Source: Sporomusa malonica (GTDB lineage: Bacteria > Bacillota > Negativicutes > Sporomusales > Sporomusaceae). From it: a DNA stretch of 64,000 bases. This document shows positions 54,208 through 63,640 of this stretch, piece by piece. The translations under genes and the position numbers were made by a program. Below the pieces are notes generated by a model. That model was not told the origin of the DNA, searched no databases, and worked only from the letters and a program-made list of their open reading frames with translations. The stretch spans positions 111,070 to 175,069 of the forward strand of contig NZ_FWXI01000010.1 of assembly GCF_900176355.1 (NCBI RefSeq). The letters run 5' to 3'. Position 1 is the first letter of the stretch. The number at the start of each line of letters is the position of its first letter.

Positions 54208-54255
54208 CGGGACACATCCGAACCTTACAAAATTACAGTCCCAAGATGTGTCCCG
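54208..54255. repeat. Inverted repeat between acsB and acsC
   Basis: Arms CGGGACACATC and GATGTGTCCCG (54208-54218, 54245-54255) are perfect complements around a 26-base loop. There is no T tract on minus, so it is more likely an mRNA-stability or processing hairpin than a terminator. Confidence 0.6.
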
Positions 54256-54287
54256 AATTCATCCTTAAATTAAGTAACTGGGCTTAA

Positions 54288-56417
54288 TTACATCATTGGA
54301 TCCATTGCGAGAGCAGGATGTTGTTTCTCCTCAAGGAACGGTAGAATTGCTTCTTCATCGGTGCCAACAGTTTCGTCGGCAATTTTATCAACGAAGTCAG
54401 CGCCAAGGCCTGCAGCTACAGCAGCGTCTATCAGATCTTGACCCAAGAATTCTTTGAGTTCTTTCGGCATCCAGACAACACGTCCGAGACCACCGTCTGC
54501 TGGAATAAACTTAGCGCTGCAGAGGTAACGACGGCCCAATCCCATGAAACCAGGGGTTTGAACACCACCGCCGCAAGTACCGGCCAAACCGGAGAAGGTC
54601 ATACCGCAAGGGGTATCGCCAGTATGTTCACGCGTGGTGACCATGACACCATTACACAGCGGTAGTATCGCCATAATAGCTTCGAAACATCCGCAGGAAG
54701 TCATCGGATCTTCCATCATGGTATAAAAATTAACCTTTTCTATCGTCCGGTTGGAGCCTGTATAGAAGAAATCATTAAGGTTTTGCCATTGACCTTTTAC
54801 AGGATCTATGCATTCGCCTTTTAAAACCGGCTGATTGGGGCCGGTTGGGGTAATTTCATTGGAGGCTTTGGCATCCAGCCAGCTAACAGCACCGCACAAG
54901 CCTACGTGCTCTGGCGTTACAATACACACATGGTTAGGTGCAAAGGACTGGCAGAGTGTGCATGTGTACCAGGTTTCGACTGCTTCGTCAGTGAGGCCTT
55001 TGAGACGGGCGTCACGGGCAGAGTATTTGGCCATTGCCAGTTTGATTTTTTCTTCAATGATGTCTTTATCGGTGACAAGAGTGACTTGTACACGGTCAAT
55101 AATAGCCGGATAGTCAGATTTGAATTTGGCAATAAGAATCTCGCCAATGTCTTTAATTTTGAAGCCTAGCTCTTTAGCATTTTTGCCAATACGCACCCAC
55201 ATCATATTACGCTGGGCTACGTGCCACAGACCTTCACCATAGTTAACGAAGTAGTGGATACGGCGCTCAAGCACGCCTTCGAAGTCTTCTTGCATCTTAC
55301 GGCCATAGACATCAATCATGATGCCAAGCGGGAAGACGCTGCCTTCTGGCATTTCATCAATTTCTGGTCCAATAACTTCGATTTTGCCGTCTTCAACCTC
55401 ATCGGCTTCACACATACGGACAAGCTCGAAGCTGGTGGAACGACCGCCGCCGAACTCAACGTGTGCATCTTTTTTACGGATGGTTTCGCCTTCGAAAGCA
55501 GGTCCAATCGTGATAGGTACAGGGATATCAACGATCTTGATTTTAATGCCGCGCATCTCAAGACCAAGTTTGCCGATTTTTTCATAATCTGGTTCAGATT
55601 GATACCAGTCAGGAATTTCCTCGGCTACCGGCTGATCGGTAACAATTGGGAAGCCCATGAAGATGGCACCAAATTCAGCCGCAAATTTAACTATGTCATT
55701 AGGTCCAAGCTGAATGACAAACGCAAGAACGCGTTTGGCTTGATATTCAATCGCACGCTGACGTTGACCGGCCGGGATACCACCGAAGGCAAGACCGGCA
55801 CGGAAAGCAAAGTTAACAGCATGGATAACCTGCGTGAAGTTACCAACAGGGAAGGTAATGAAGTCAGCACCGATTTTAACATTTTCTTCAATACATTGCT
55901 CAATGACTTCATTGGCCAAGAAGATCATGATGCCTTTGGACTGGAGGTCTTTTACCAGTTTGGCAGTTGACTTGCTGTCTTTACCCTTACCAACGATAAC
56001 GGCAACACCTGGGATGGTTTGGTCAACCAAGGGCACGCCGAACTTACGGAGAATAGGGTCAGAGATGAAGCCGCAATACGGGTATTTATCAGGTTTTGCA
56101 CCTTTAAGGTAGCGCAAAGCTTCAATAACTTCTGCAGCATAAAGGGTTGCTTCACCGTTCAGTTTAGCGTTTTCGAAATTCAGTTCTTCCCGGATGTTAG
56201 TAGTACGAACCCGGTTAAGAATAGGAGCAAGATCACCAATAGTATTTACTTCTTCACCGCTAAGGGCAGTAATTACCGGCAGTCTGTAGGCAGTATCGGG
56301 ATATTTAACTGGGCAGTCAGCACCGTATTCCTTAATGGCTTTTGCCAGAAGAATTTCCGCGTAGCTGGTAGCTGTAACAGCACCTTCGTAGGCGCCTTTA
56401 AAAAGCTCCATTGACAT
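54288..56417 (-). CDS. acsB: Acetyl-CoA synthase
   Basis: A 709-residue ACS catalytic subunit, which joins CO, a methyl group and CoA. The A-cluster cysteines fall in WYTCTLCQSFAPNHVC, GLCGAVSWLDAKAS and the GCFEAIMAI/CGGGVQTPG region. The N-terminal domain begins AYEGAVTATSYAEILLAKAI and includes CGFISDPILRKFG. Its length agrees with other bacterial AcsB. It follows acsA by 80 bases, and GAAGGAGGACG precedes the ATG pair. Confidence 0.95.
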   Translation of the reverse strand: MSMELFKGAYEGAVTATSYAEILLAKAIKEYGADCPVKYPDTAYRLPVITALSGEEVNTIGDLAPILNRVRTTNIREELNFENAKLNGEATLYAAEVIEALRYLKGAKPDKYPYCGFISDPILRKFGVPLVDQTIPGVAVIVGKGKDSKSTAKLVKDLQSKGIMIFLANEVIEQCIEENVKIGADFITFPVGNFTQVIHAVNFAFRAGLAFGGIPAGQRQRAIEYQAKRVLAFVIQLGPNDIVKFAAEFGAIFMGFPIVTDQPVAEEIPDWYQSEPDYEKIGKLGLEMRGIKIKIVDIPVPITIGPAFEGETIRKKDAHVEFGGGRSTSFELVRMCEADEVEDGKIEVIGPEIDEMPEGSVFPLGIMIDVYGRKMQEDFEGVLERRIHYFVNYGEGLWHVAQRNMMWVRIGKNAKELGFKIKDIGEILIAKFKSDYPAIIDRVQVTLVTDKDIIEEKIKLAMAKYSARDARLKGLTDEAVETWYTCTLCQSFAPNHVCIVTPEHVGLCGAVSWLDAKASNEITPTGPNQPVLKGECIDPVKGQWQNLNDFFYTGSNRTIEKVNFYTMMEDPMTSCGCFEAIMAILPLCNGVMVTTREHTGDTPCGMTFSGLAGTCGGGVQTPGFMGLGRRYLCSAKFIPADGGLGRVVWMPKELKEFLGQDLIDAAVAAGLGADFVDKIADETVGTDEEAILPFLEEKQHPALAMDPMM

Positions 56418-56497
56418 ATTATTTTTCGTCCTCCTTCATAGAGTCAATTTCTCAATATATAAGAGTAGCTATTTGCGATTGATCTAAAGACTTTCTA

Positions 56498-58435
56498 TTA
56501 GTTAGCTTCTTTAGCGTCGTTAGCTTTTTTGCGCATTGCGTTCTTCCAGTTACGTTCTTCCAGGATCTCAACCATTCTTTCAGATGCTTTCACTGGATCA
56601 GTTTCCCAGAAGAAGAAGCCGCCAAATACGTCTTCAGCAATTTTGGTAACTACATCATTAACAAGTTGGCTGCCGACAGTCGGAGCAATTACACCAACAT
56701 GGGTCGGGTTACCATAAGCTACGTTCCAGGAACCGATCGCAACTGCCTTTTCAGACATTGCTTCTGGTGCACTAACAACGTATGGAACTTGCGCGTAATC
56801 TACGCCCATTTCCGTAGCTAGAGCTGTTGCTAGGTCTTGGCAACGGCTATTGTCAACGCAAGAACCCATATGGAACATCAATGGCAGTTCTTCAGTTAAG
56901 CCAGCAACGGCATTCAGACGAGCATAGAACTTCTTCAGACCTTCTCCAGCATATTCTTTAACAGCATCGCCGTTCATCATACCCGCCAAAGCGTGAGCCT
57001 GAGCTGAGCAGCCAGTAGCTATAAGAAGAACATCGTTTTTAGCCAATTCTTTAGCTATGGTAGTATGATTGTGGTCATGGGTCCCTTTAAGGTTGTTACA
57101 ACCGATAAGTGCTGCAACACCTTTAATTTCTCCGGCCTCAATCGCATCAACAATAACTCTGATTGGATTTTCCGGATTAACTTTGGCGAAGATGTTGTAC
57201 ATAGCTTCTAATGTGAAACCGGCAACAACTTTGTTTCTAATATTAGGAATGCAAACTTTAGCTTTATCACGATTCTTATATGCATCAATAGCCAAACGGA
57301 TAATTTCTTTAGCACTGTCAACAGCATGGTGCTCATCAAATGCGAAATGGTATGATCCAGGAATCTTCATGATTGGCATTGTAGTAACAATCTTAGTGTG
57401 AAAGCATTCAGCTGCAGAGCGTAAGGTCGGCATGATACACTGAACGTCAACAACCATTGCGTCCATAGCGCCGGTCATAATAGCAAGTTCTTGGGTAGCA
57501 AAGTTAGTAGCGATAGCAACGCCTTCACGAGTCAGAACCTCGTTACCAGTGCAGCAGATACCAACAAGATTAATGCCTGTAGCACCAGCAGCTTTAGCTT
57601 CATCCTGCAACTCTTTAGCAGCTTTAACAACCATTTGGGAAAGAAGTGGATTATGTCCATGGAGAGCGATGTTAACTTTATCTTCCTTAATGGCTCCAAG
57701 GTTAGCTTCGGTTACTACAGGAACGCCAGTACCGAAGAGAATATCTGATAAGTCAGTTGCAAGATGCTGACCGTCGATATCGCACAGAGCAGCTTTCAGA
57801 CCACCAAAGATAATGTTAACAGGGTCAGAGTCAACACCTATATGAGTTTGATGAAGTAATTTTGCAAGGCTTAAGTTAATACCAGAAGGCATTATTGCGG
57901 TTTTACGCCAAATGTTAAGTCTTTCTTCATTTGTATAAGCGTTAATCCAGGTAAGTTCTTTAGTTTCATCAACACGGCCAAATTCAGCAAGAGCTGCAGT
58001 AGCTACATCTTTACAGATAGCCATTACTTCGCGGCCTTCGGTTTCAATACCGATTTTTTTCGCAACCTTTACGAGTTTATCGGCATCAGTGACTTTATAG
58101 TCATGCACTCTACCTTCGGCAACACTTAGAAGAACTTCTGCAATTTCACGTCCATGGTCTGAGTGGGCAGCAGCGCCGCCTGCAATGTAACGAACGGTAT
58201 TTCTAGCAACGATGGTGTAGTCAGCGGCACCACAAATACCTTTATTACCACCAGGCTTTTTGGGCAGAATACGGCAAGGGCCTTGCAGGCAGATACGGCA
58301 GCAAATACCAGTGTTGCCGAAGGTACAACGTGGCTCTTGGGCTTTGGCGCGGTCAAATGTTGTCAGGAAACCAATTTCTTTGGCTCTATCCAGCATTTGA
58401 ATCGCAGCCATGTCGATTGTTTTGTGTTCGGACAT
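56498..58435 (-). CDS. acsA: Carbon monoxide dehydrogenase catalytic subunit
   Basis: A 645-residue Ni-Fe-S CODH that reduces CO2 to CO for AcsB. The B- and D-cluster cysteines are at the N-terminus (CTFGNTGICCRICLQGPC, GGNKGICGA). C-cluster ligands lie in LVGICCTGNEVL, IVDVQCIMP, IGCNN, ATGCSAQAH and GSCVDNSRC. The ATG at 58435 is chosen because GGGAGGAAAAGAAG precedes it; the frame is open to 58462. An unusual 13-base hairpin lies between it and fhs. Confidence 0.95.
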   Translation of the reverse strand: MSEHKTIDMAAIQMLDRAKEIGFLTTFDRAKAQEPRCTFGNTGICCRICLQGPCRILPKKPGGNKGICGAADYTIVARNTVRYIAGGAAAHSDHGREIAEVLLSVAEGRVHDYKVTDADKLVKVAKKIGIETEGREVMAICKDVATAALAEFGRVDETKELTWINAYTNEERLNIWRKTAIMPSGINLSLAKLLHQTHIGVDSDPVNIIFGGLKAALCDIDGQHLATDLSDILFGTGVPVVTEANLGAIKEDKVNIALHGHNPLLSQMVVKAAKELQDEAKAAGATGINLVGICCTGNEVLTREGVAIATNFATQELAIMTGAMDAMVVDVQCIMPTLRSAAECFHTKIVTTMPIMKIPGSYHFAFDEHHAVDSAKEIIRLAIDAYKNRDKAKVCIPNIRNKVVAGFTLEAMYNIFAKVNPENPIRVIVDAIEAGEIKGVAALIGCNNLKGTHDHNHTTIAKELAKNDVLLIATGCSAQAHALAGMMNGDAVKEYAGEGLKKFYARLNAVAGLTEELPLMFHMGSCVDNSRCQDLATALATEMGVDYAQVPYVVSAPEAMSEKAVAIGSWNVAYGNPTHVGVIAPTVGSQLVNDVVTKIAEDVFGGFFFWETDPVKASERMVEILEERNWKNAMRKKANDAKEAN

Positions 58436-58550
58436 TCTTCTTTTCCTCCCTATGTTCATCATAGTTGTTTTTCAGGTGAATTCGCTTACAAGGAGCTTAG
58501 CTACTCAGGGTCATTGGGGATTATGAGGATTTTTTCACAAACTCTATCTA

Positions 58551-58582
58551 CAGGTATTCGCCCTTAGGTGGGCGAATACCTG
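58551..58582. repeat. 13-base inverted repeat between fhs and acsA
   Basis: Arms CAGGTATTCGCCC and GGGCGAATACCTG (58551-58563, 58570-58582) with a six-base loop give a very stable hairpin. No T tract follows on either strand, so it may mark an mRNA-processing site or a partial stop. The rest of 58436-58627 shows nothing. Confidence 0.65.
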
Positions 58583-58627
58583 CAAGGATTATGAAAAATT
58601 TTCAATATATTAATAATTTTTACTGAA

Positions 58628-60301
58628 TTAGAACAAGCCAACAATTTTACCGGAATTGTCGATATCCATTCTTTCAGCGGCAGGAGCCTTCGGCAGGCCA
58701 GGCATGGTCATGATTTCGCCAGTGATAGCCACCAGGAAGCCAGCGCCAGCTGCAACACGCAGTTCACGAACAGTGATCTTAAAGCCAGTTGGGCGACCTA
58801 ATTTAGCCATGTCATCGCTCAGGGAGTACTGAGTTTTGGCCATGCAAATCGGAGTTTTGTCATAACCAAGGTTAGTCAGCTCTTGAATGGTCTTTTCAAC
58901 AGCAGGAGTATAGTTTACGCCATCAGCGCCATAGATCTCTGTGGCGATAGCGTTAATTTTGTCTTTAATAGGAGCCTTTTCATCATAGATGAATTTGAAG
59001 TTGCTCGGTTTTTCACAAGCTGCCAAAACTTTGTCAGCAAGCACTAGGCCGCCTTCGCCGCCTTTAGCCCAAACTTCAGACAATGCAACTTCTGCACCCA
59101 TAGCATTGCATTTTTCTTCAACGAACTTGAGTTCGTTAGCAGTATCAGTCGGGAATGCATTGATCGCAACAACAGCAGGCAGACCGTATTTTTGCATATT
59201 CTCAATATGTTTAGTAAGGTTAGCAAGACCTTTTTCAAGGGCAGCCATGTTCTCACCAACAAGCTCGGTCTTAGGTACACCACCATGCATTTTGAGAGCA
59301 CGGACTGTAGCAACGATAACAACTGCTGCAGGCTTGAATCCAGCAAAACGGCATTTGATATCAAGGAATTTCTCAGCGCCAAGATCAGCACCGAAACCAG
59401 CTTCTGTTACAACAACATCAGCAAGTTTCATAGCATATTTGGTAGCAGATACGCTGTTGCAGCCATGAGCAATGTTAGCGAATGGGCCGCCGTGTACGAA
59501 GGCCGGAGTGTTTTCGAGGGTTTGAACAAGGTTAGGTTTAATGGCATCTTTGAAGAGCAGGGTTAACGCGCCGGTTACTTTTAGATCGTTCGGAGTTACC
59601 GGTTTGCCGTCCATGGTATAGGCAACGATAATTTTGCCAATACGCTCTTTCATATCGTCAAGGTCTTTAGCCAGACAGAGAATTGCCATCATTTCAGAAG
59701 CAACGGTAATATCGAAGCCGTTTTCACGCGGTACGCCATTGGCTTTGCCGCCAAGGCCGCAAACGATGAAACGGAGCGCGCGCTCGTTAAGGTCAAGCAC
59801 CCGGCGCCAAGTTACACGGCGAGGGTCGATACCAAGAGCATTGCCATGATGAAGGTGATTGTCAATGATTGCTGCAAGGAGGTTATGAGCAGTGGTAATA
59901 GCATGAAAGTCACCAGTGAAGTGAAGGTTGATGTCCTCCATTGGAACTACTTGGGCATAGCCGCCGCCAGCAGCGCCGCCTTTAACGCCAAAGCAAGGTC
60001 CAAGGGATGGTTCGCGTAAAGCGATAACTACTTTTTTACCTTTTTTCCGTAGAGCATCACCCAAGCCAACTGTAGTAGTAGTTTTACCTTCGCCCGCCGG
60101 AGTCGGATTAATGGCGGTTACCAGGATTAACTTAGCATCTGGGCGGGTTTTGATGCGTTCCCAGGTTTTAAGGGAAACTTTTGCTTTGTAGCTACCATAG
60201 AGTTCAAGTTCCTCTGCAGGGATTTCTAGTTCTTTCGCTACATCAACAATTAGAGACATCTTCGCCTCTTGGGCGATTTCAACATCACTTTTAAAAGACA
60301 T
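58628..60301 (-). CDS. fhs: Formate-tetrahydrofolate ligase
   Basis: A 557-residue 10-formyl-THF synthetase. The ATP/P-loop reads [20 protein letters not shown] near residue 66; [53 protein letters not shown] and [19 protein letters not shown] are further family blocks. It activates formate made by the FDHs. The length is normal. TTAGGAGGTAAAG lies before the ATG. Confidence 0.97.
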   Translation of the reverse strand: MSFKSDVEIAQEAKMSLIVDVAKELEIPAEELELYGSYKAKVSLKTWERIKTRPDAKLILVTAINPTPAGEGKTTTTVGLGDALRKKGKKVVIALREPSLGPCFGVKGGAAGGGYAQVVPMEDINLHFTGDFHAITTAHNLLAAIIDNHLHHGNALGIDPRRVTWRRVLDLNERALRFIVCGLGGKANGVPRENGFDITVASEMMAILCLAKDLDDMKERIGKIIVAYTMDGKPVTPNDLKVTGALTLLFKDAIKPNLVQTLENTPAFVHGGPFANIAHGCNSVSATKYAMKLADVVVTEAGFGADLGAEKFLDIKCRFAGFKPAAVVIVATVRALKMHGGVPKTELVGENMAALEKGLANLTKHIENMQKYGLPAVVAINAFPTDTANELKFVEEKCNAMGAEVALSEVWAKGGEGGLVLADKVLAACEKPSNFKFIYDEKAPIKDKINAIATEIYGADGVNYTPAVEKTIQELTNLGYDKTPICMAKTQYSLSDDMAKLGRPTGFKITVRELRVAAGAGFLVAITGEIMTMPGLPKAPAAERMDIDNSGKIVGLF

Positions 60302-60344
60302 TTCGACTTTACCTCCTAATATTTTGTGGGACTTTTCCCTCTAA

Positions 60345-60376
60345 AACCTAGGGCTTGGAGAACCTAGGGCTTGGAG
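60345..60376. repeat. Perfect 16-base tandem duplication at the cooC stop
   Basis: AACCTAGGGCTTGGAG is repeated head to tail at 60345-60360 and 60361-60376. On minus the stop codon TAG of the CooC gene lies inside the upstream copy, and the next copy falls in the gap before fhs. It looks like a recent slip or duplication. Confidence 0.9.
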
Positions 60377-61131
60377 TTTGCGGATATCCGCGTATAGATT
60401 TCCTCCATAGTCACTTTGAAGGCTCCGGTAAGTATGTCTGCCTCGTTTCCGAGAGCGACATCCAGCAGATCGTCATCAAAACGAATGACGCCTAACAGTT
60501 CTTGAGCTGTAAACTGTTCCTGGATGAACGCTTCTTCTTTAGGAGAGCGTATTTTATTAGCAATGACTTTTGCAACTTCGATGCCCAAATCTTTAGCCAG
60601 CTGCATTACCACTCTTGCGGTCTGAACGCTAGTCTTGCTCGGTTCGGTAACCACAATCATCAGGTCTACACCTTTTGATGTGCCGCGAGTCAAATGTTCA
60701 ATTCCTGCTCCCATATCAAGAATGACCACGTCATCTTTATCAAGGATCAAGGAGTCAACAACGGAGAACAGAAACGCGTTTTCGCGGCAATAACAGGCTG
60801 ATCCGCCTGGTTTGACTGCACCCATTCTTAAAAATCTGATGTTACCCACGCTAATGGAATACTCGTCTAATATGTCATCGACATCAGGATTAAGACTATA
60901 GAACAGGCCGCCACCGGCGCTTTTCTTCTTAATCACTTCCTCCATGTCAATTAGCGGAATTACTTTAGCCAAGATATCATCAGGAATTCCTAAGGCAAGA
61001 CCCAAACTTGCATCAGGATCAGCATCTACTGCGTAAACACGGCGGCCCTCACGGGCAAATAATTTGGCTAAACTGGCAGAGACAGACGTTTTACCGACGC
61101 CGCCTTTGCCGGAGACTGCAATTTTCACCAT
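60364..61131 (-). CDS. cooC: CooC-type nickel-insertion ATPase (second copy)
   Basis: A 255-residue SIMIBI ATPase like the copy at 49968: GKGGVGKTSVSASLAK at the N-terminus, AVDADPDASLGLALG, PGGSACYCRENAFLFS with the Cys-x-Cys, and LDMGAGIEHLTRGT. It differs enough from the other copy to be an old paralogue. Its stop codon lies in a 16-base tandem duplication. AAAGGAGGTGAA precedes the ATG. Role: nickel insertion into CODH or ACS. Confidence 0.92.
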   Translation of the reverse strand: MVKIAVSGKGGVGKTSVSASLAKLFAREGRRVYAVDADPDASLGLALGIPDDILAKVIPLIDMEEVIKKKSAGGGLFYSLNPDVDDILDEYSISVGNIRFLRMGAVKPGGSACYCRENAFLFSVVDSLILDKDDVVILDMGAGIEHLTRGTSKGVDLMIVVTEPSKTSVQTARVVMQLAKDLGIEVAKVIANKIRSPKEEAFIQEQFTAQELLGVIRFDDDLLDVALGNEADILTGAFKVTMEEIYTRISANSKP

Positions 61132-61211
61132 TTCACCTCCTTTAATAACATATCATTTATATCAAATGAAGTTATTCGCAAAAAATTTATATACGTAATA
61201 TAAACGAAGAC

Positions 61212-61859
61212 CTAATTTAGTGTCCGAGCCGTCTTACTGAGTAAACTCGCACCAGCAGCAGCAGCTACTACCAAATCCTCAGTAGGCAGGTAATATTGTG
61301 CCATAGCATCAAATAACGCCGTAGCATTAGCAGGAAACTCGTCGTCCCCTTCCCAGATAACGTAAGTTACCGGGACCTGAGGCAAGATATCCAGCGTGAC
61401 AGCAGCATCGCCAAATTTGGCAATTCGACCACTTAGTTTTTCACCTGCTTGGGTTAAAAGACCTGCTTTTTTACCAAACACATATTTAAAACCGCCAAGA
61501 ACTCGGCCATTAAAGGGCTCCAGGTAAATCATACCACCTGGTATCTCTTTAAAGGATATCAATTGTCCTGACAGAGGCTGTCCGCCTGCTGTAAGCAAAT
61601 AATGCAGCAGAACAACTTTTGCAGCAATAGGAACTGGGTCCTGATGCTCAGCAAAGTTTACTTCCCCTTCTGGGTAACTTACAGTATAGACTTCATTTAT
61701 ATATTTGAGGGTAAATAAACGTTTGTCGCTATCAAATCCAGCACCACTGTTTGCAGCCATTTCTTCCGGATTCTTAGCCGCAAGTTCCACACAAGCTTTT
61801 TCATACGCCAGCTGATAGCCGTTCTGCAGATGCTGTGGAATAATGTTACCACTTTGCAT
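61212..61859 (-). CDS. DUF3786-like protein of unknown function
   Basis: A 215-residue soluble protein I place in the DUF3786 family: GYQLAYEKACVELAAKNPEEMAAN-like start (YEKACVELAAKNPEE), VLLHYLLTAGGQPLSGQLISFKEIPGG and YVIWEGDDEFPANATALFDAMA. No cysteines or nucleotide loops are seen. Family members are often encoded near Wood-Ljungdahl or corrinoid genes, and here it sits in the middle of the operon between folD and cooC. A role in CODH/ACS or corrinoid maturation is a guess. CTAGGAGGCATATCTA precedes the ATG. Confidence 0.75.
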   Translation of the reverse strand: MQSGNIIPQHLQNGYQLAYEKACVELAAKNPEEMAANSGAGFDSDKRLFTLKYINEVYTVSYPEGEVNFAEHQDPVPIAAKVVLLHYLLTAGGQPLSGQLISFKEIPGGMIYLEPFNGRVLGGFKYVFGKKAGLLTQAGEKLSGRIAKFGDAAVTLDILPQVPVTYVIWEGDDEFPANATALFDAMAQYYLPTEDLVVAAAAGASLLSKTARTLN

Positions 61860-61909
61860 TAGATATGCCTCCTAGTGCAATAAAGCGTGAATTACGGAGT
61901 ACTAAATAT

Positions 61910-62773
61910 TTAAACCAGTCCGTTTTGCATTTCGCAGGCCTGGATGGTCTGTTTGCAAAGGACTACGGTAGTTACGGAGCCGACGCCACCAGGAACTGGA
62001 GTAATTTTGTCGACAATTGACTCAACTTCAGCATAATCGACATCACCGCAGTATTTGCCGGGGTTGTCAGGATCTTCATTGATACCCACATCAATTACTA
62101 CTTGGCCTGGTTTAACAAAATTTGCTTTAACCATCTTAGCCCGGCCGACTGCAGCAATGAGAACATCGGCATCAGCACAGACTGCCGGAAGATCGTCTGT
62201 CCGTGAATGACAGATAGTCACCGTAGCGTGTTCTCTTAACAGCAACATGGCAACAGGTTTGCCAACTACTTGCGAGCGCCCCAGCACAACTGCTTTCTTG
62301 CCTTTTAATGGAATATTATAGAATTTGAGAATGTCCATGCAGGCAGTAGGTGTACAAGGTGGGAAGCCGGTAGGATCATCAGTATATACTTTGGCAGCAC
62401 TACCGATGGTCATGCAGTCTACGTCTTTCTCTACTGGGATCAAGTTCCGGATTTTCTTTTCATCTAACTGTTTAGGCAGTGGAGCAAACATTAAGATACC
62501 ATTAATCTCTTTATTGGCACCAACATCGGTTACAGCTTGTTCAAAAGCAGCCTGGTCTATATCGGCAGGATACTCGAAAACTTGATAAGCCATTCCGATG
62601 GACTCACAGGTTTTTTTTGCGCCGCCTTCATAAAAAAGGTCATCAGGGCGAGCTCCAACTCGAATAATTCCTAATTTCGGGGTAAATCCTTTGGCTTTAA
62701 TTGCCGTTACCTTTTGAGAGAGTTCCTCCTTCATGGCATCAGCAACAGCTTTACCGGCTAATCTTTCGGCCAT
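61910..62773 (-). CDS. folD: Methylenetetrahydrofolate dehydrogenase / methenyltetrahydrofolate cyclohydrolase
   Basis: A 287-residue FolD. The catalytic Tyr/Lys region is [15 protein letters not shown] near residue 50. The NAD(P) part has [24 protein letters not shown] and [19 protein letters not shown], and [16 protein letters not shown] ends the family pattern. It oxidises methylene-THF and hydrolyses methenyl-THF, reversibly. The gene after fchA. Whether it still has cyclohydrolase activity beside FchA is open. Confidence 0.94.
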   Translation of the reverse strand: MAERLAGKAVADAMKEELSQKVTAIKAKGFTPKLGIIRVGARPDDLFYEGGAKKTCESIGMAYQVFEYPADIDQAAFEQAVTDVGANKEINGILMFAPLPKQLDEKKIRNLIPVEKDVDCMTIGSAAKVYTDDPTGFPPCTPTACMDILKFYNIPLKGKKAVVLGRSQVVGKPVAMLLLREHATVTICHSRTDDLPAVCADADVLIAAVGRAKMVKANFVKPGQVVIDVGINEDPDNPGKYCGDVDYAEVESIVDKITPVPGGVGSVTTVVLCKQTIQACEMQNGLV

Positions 62774-62787
62774 TATCCAGATCCCTC

Positions 62788-63420
62788 CTATTTTTTTATT
62801 TTACTTAAAACTAGTTCCAGGGTAGCATCGGCAATCTTAGAACCTTCAGCCAATAGTTGTTCCATTTCCGCCCGATTTTTGCTGACATACTCCTGATCCT
62901 TAATGGTATTAAGATTAATTACAACATTCAGCATTCCACTGATGAGCGCGGATTTCAAGAATACTACCCCACAACCCACATCAGAAATCGCTAAATTAGT
63001 GCCGATCTGACCCATACGTTCGTGAAGTTTAATACCCTCAAAACATTTACGCATAATTTCCATGGGACCTTCACAGGCATCCTTAGAGCATTTCTCCATA
63101 ACTTGTTCTTTATAAGCGATCTGCTCTGGGGTGTCTTTAGGCAAGCCATATGCCTTTGAAAGAGGTTCGAAAACTGCAGCATCCTCATCCACAAGTTTTT
63201 TCAACTCGTCGATTACCTTGTCGCCTTTGATAATCAGCTCTTTAACTTCATCTTCCACTTCAGCATATTTCTTTTTGCCCACAGTCAAGTTCCCGACCAT
63301 GTTGGACAGCGCCATCCCGATAGCACCGCCCAGGGCTGCTGCGCCGCCGCCGCCTGGTACAGGAGCCTTAGAAGCAAGTACTTCCAAAAAATCTGAACAG
63401 GACTGATTCAGCATACTCAT
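62788..63420 (-). CDS. fchA: Methenyltetrahydrofolate cyclohydrolase (formiminotransferase-cyclodeaminase family)
   Basis: A 210-residue all-helical protein of the cyclodeaminase/FchA family: [25 protein letters not shown] near the N-terminus ([16 protein letters not shown] is diagnostic), then [17 protein letters not shown] and [14 protein letters not shown]. In acetogens it hydrolyses methenyl-THF. It is the first gene of the long operon; GGGAGGATAAAACATT precedes the ATG. The 230 bases upstream hold a TAGCAGGAATTT motif and AT-rich promoter-like sequence, but I could not pick a clear -35/-10 pair. Confidence 0.92.
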   Translation of the reverse strand: MSMLNQSCSDFLEVLASKAPVPGGGGAAALGGAIGMALSNMVGNLTVGKKKYAEVEDEVKELIIKGDKVIDELKKLVDEDAAVFEPLSKAYGLPKDTPEQIAYKEQVMEKCSKDACEGPMEIMRKCFEGIKLHERMGQIGTNLAISDVGCGVVFLKSALISGMLNVVINLNTIKDQEYVSKNRAEMEQLLAEGSKIADATLELVLSKIKK

Positions 63421-63640
63421 AATGTTTTATCCTCCCATCTGCTTCCTTTTATTTAACATACAAATTAGTTGCAAAATAACACGCCATATCGCAAAGATAA
63501 AACTAGTTTGTTATTTCACATACATTCCAATGAAAAAAATTCGCTTTATATTCTGAAATTCCTGCTAGATTTTAATTATTCAAAAAAAATATTATTGTCA
63601 TATTATGTCGAATAATTACTTAATAAACAATATAAACCTC

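Noticed and set aside
55221..55970. 249-codon plus-strand frame opposite acsB
   Set aside because: Mirror of a highly conserved gene; no recognisable motif or start signal.
63480..63525. Rex operator before fchA (TTTGTTATTTCACAT)
   Set aside because: The two half-sites have no spacer, unlike known Rex boxes; only the right half fits.
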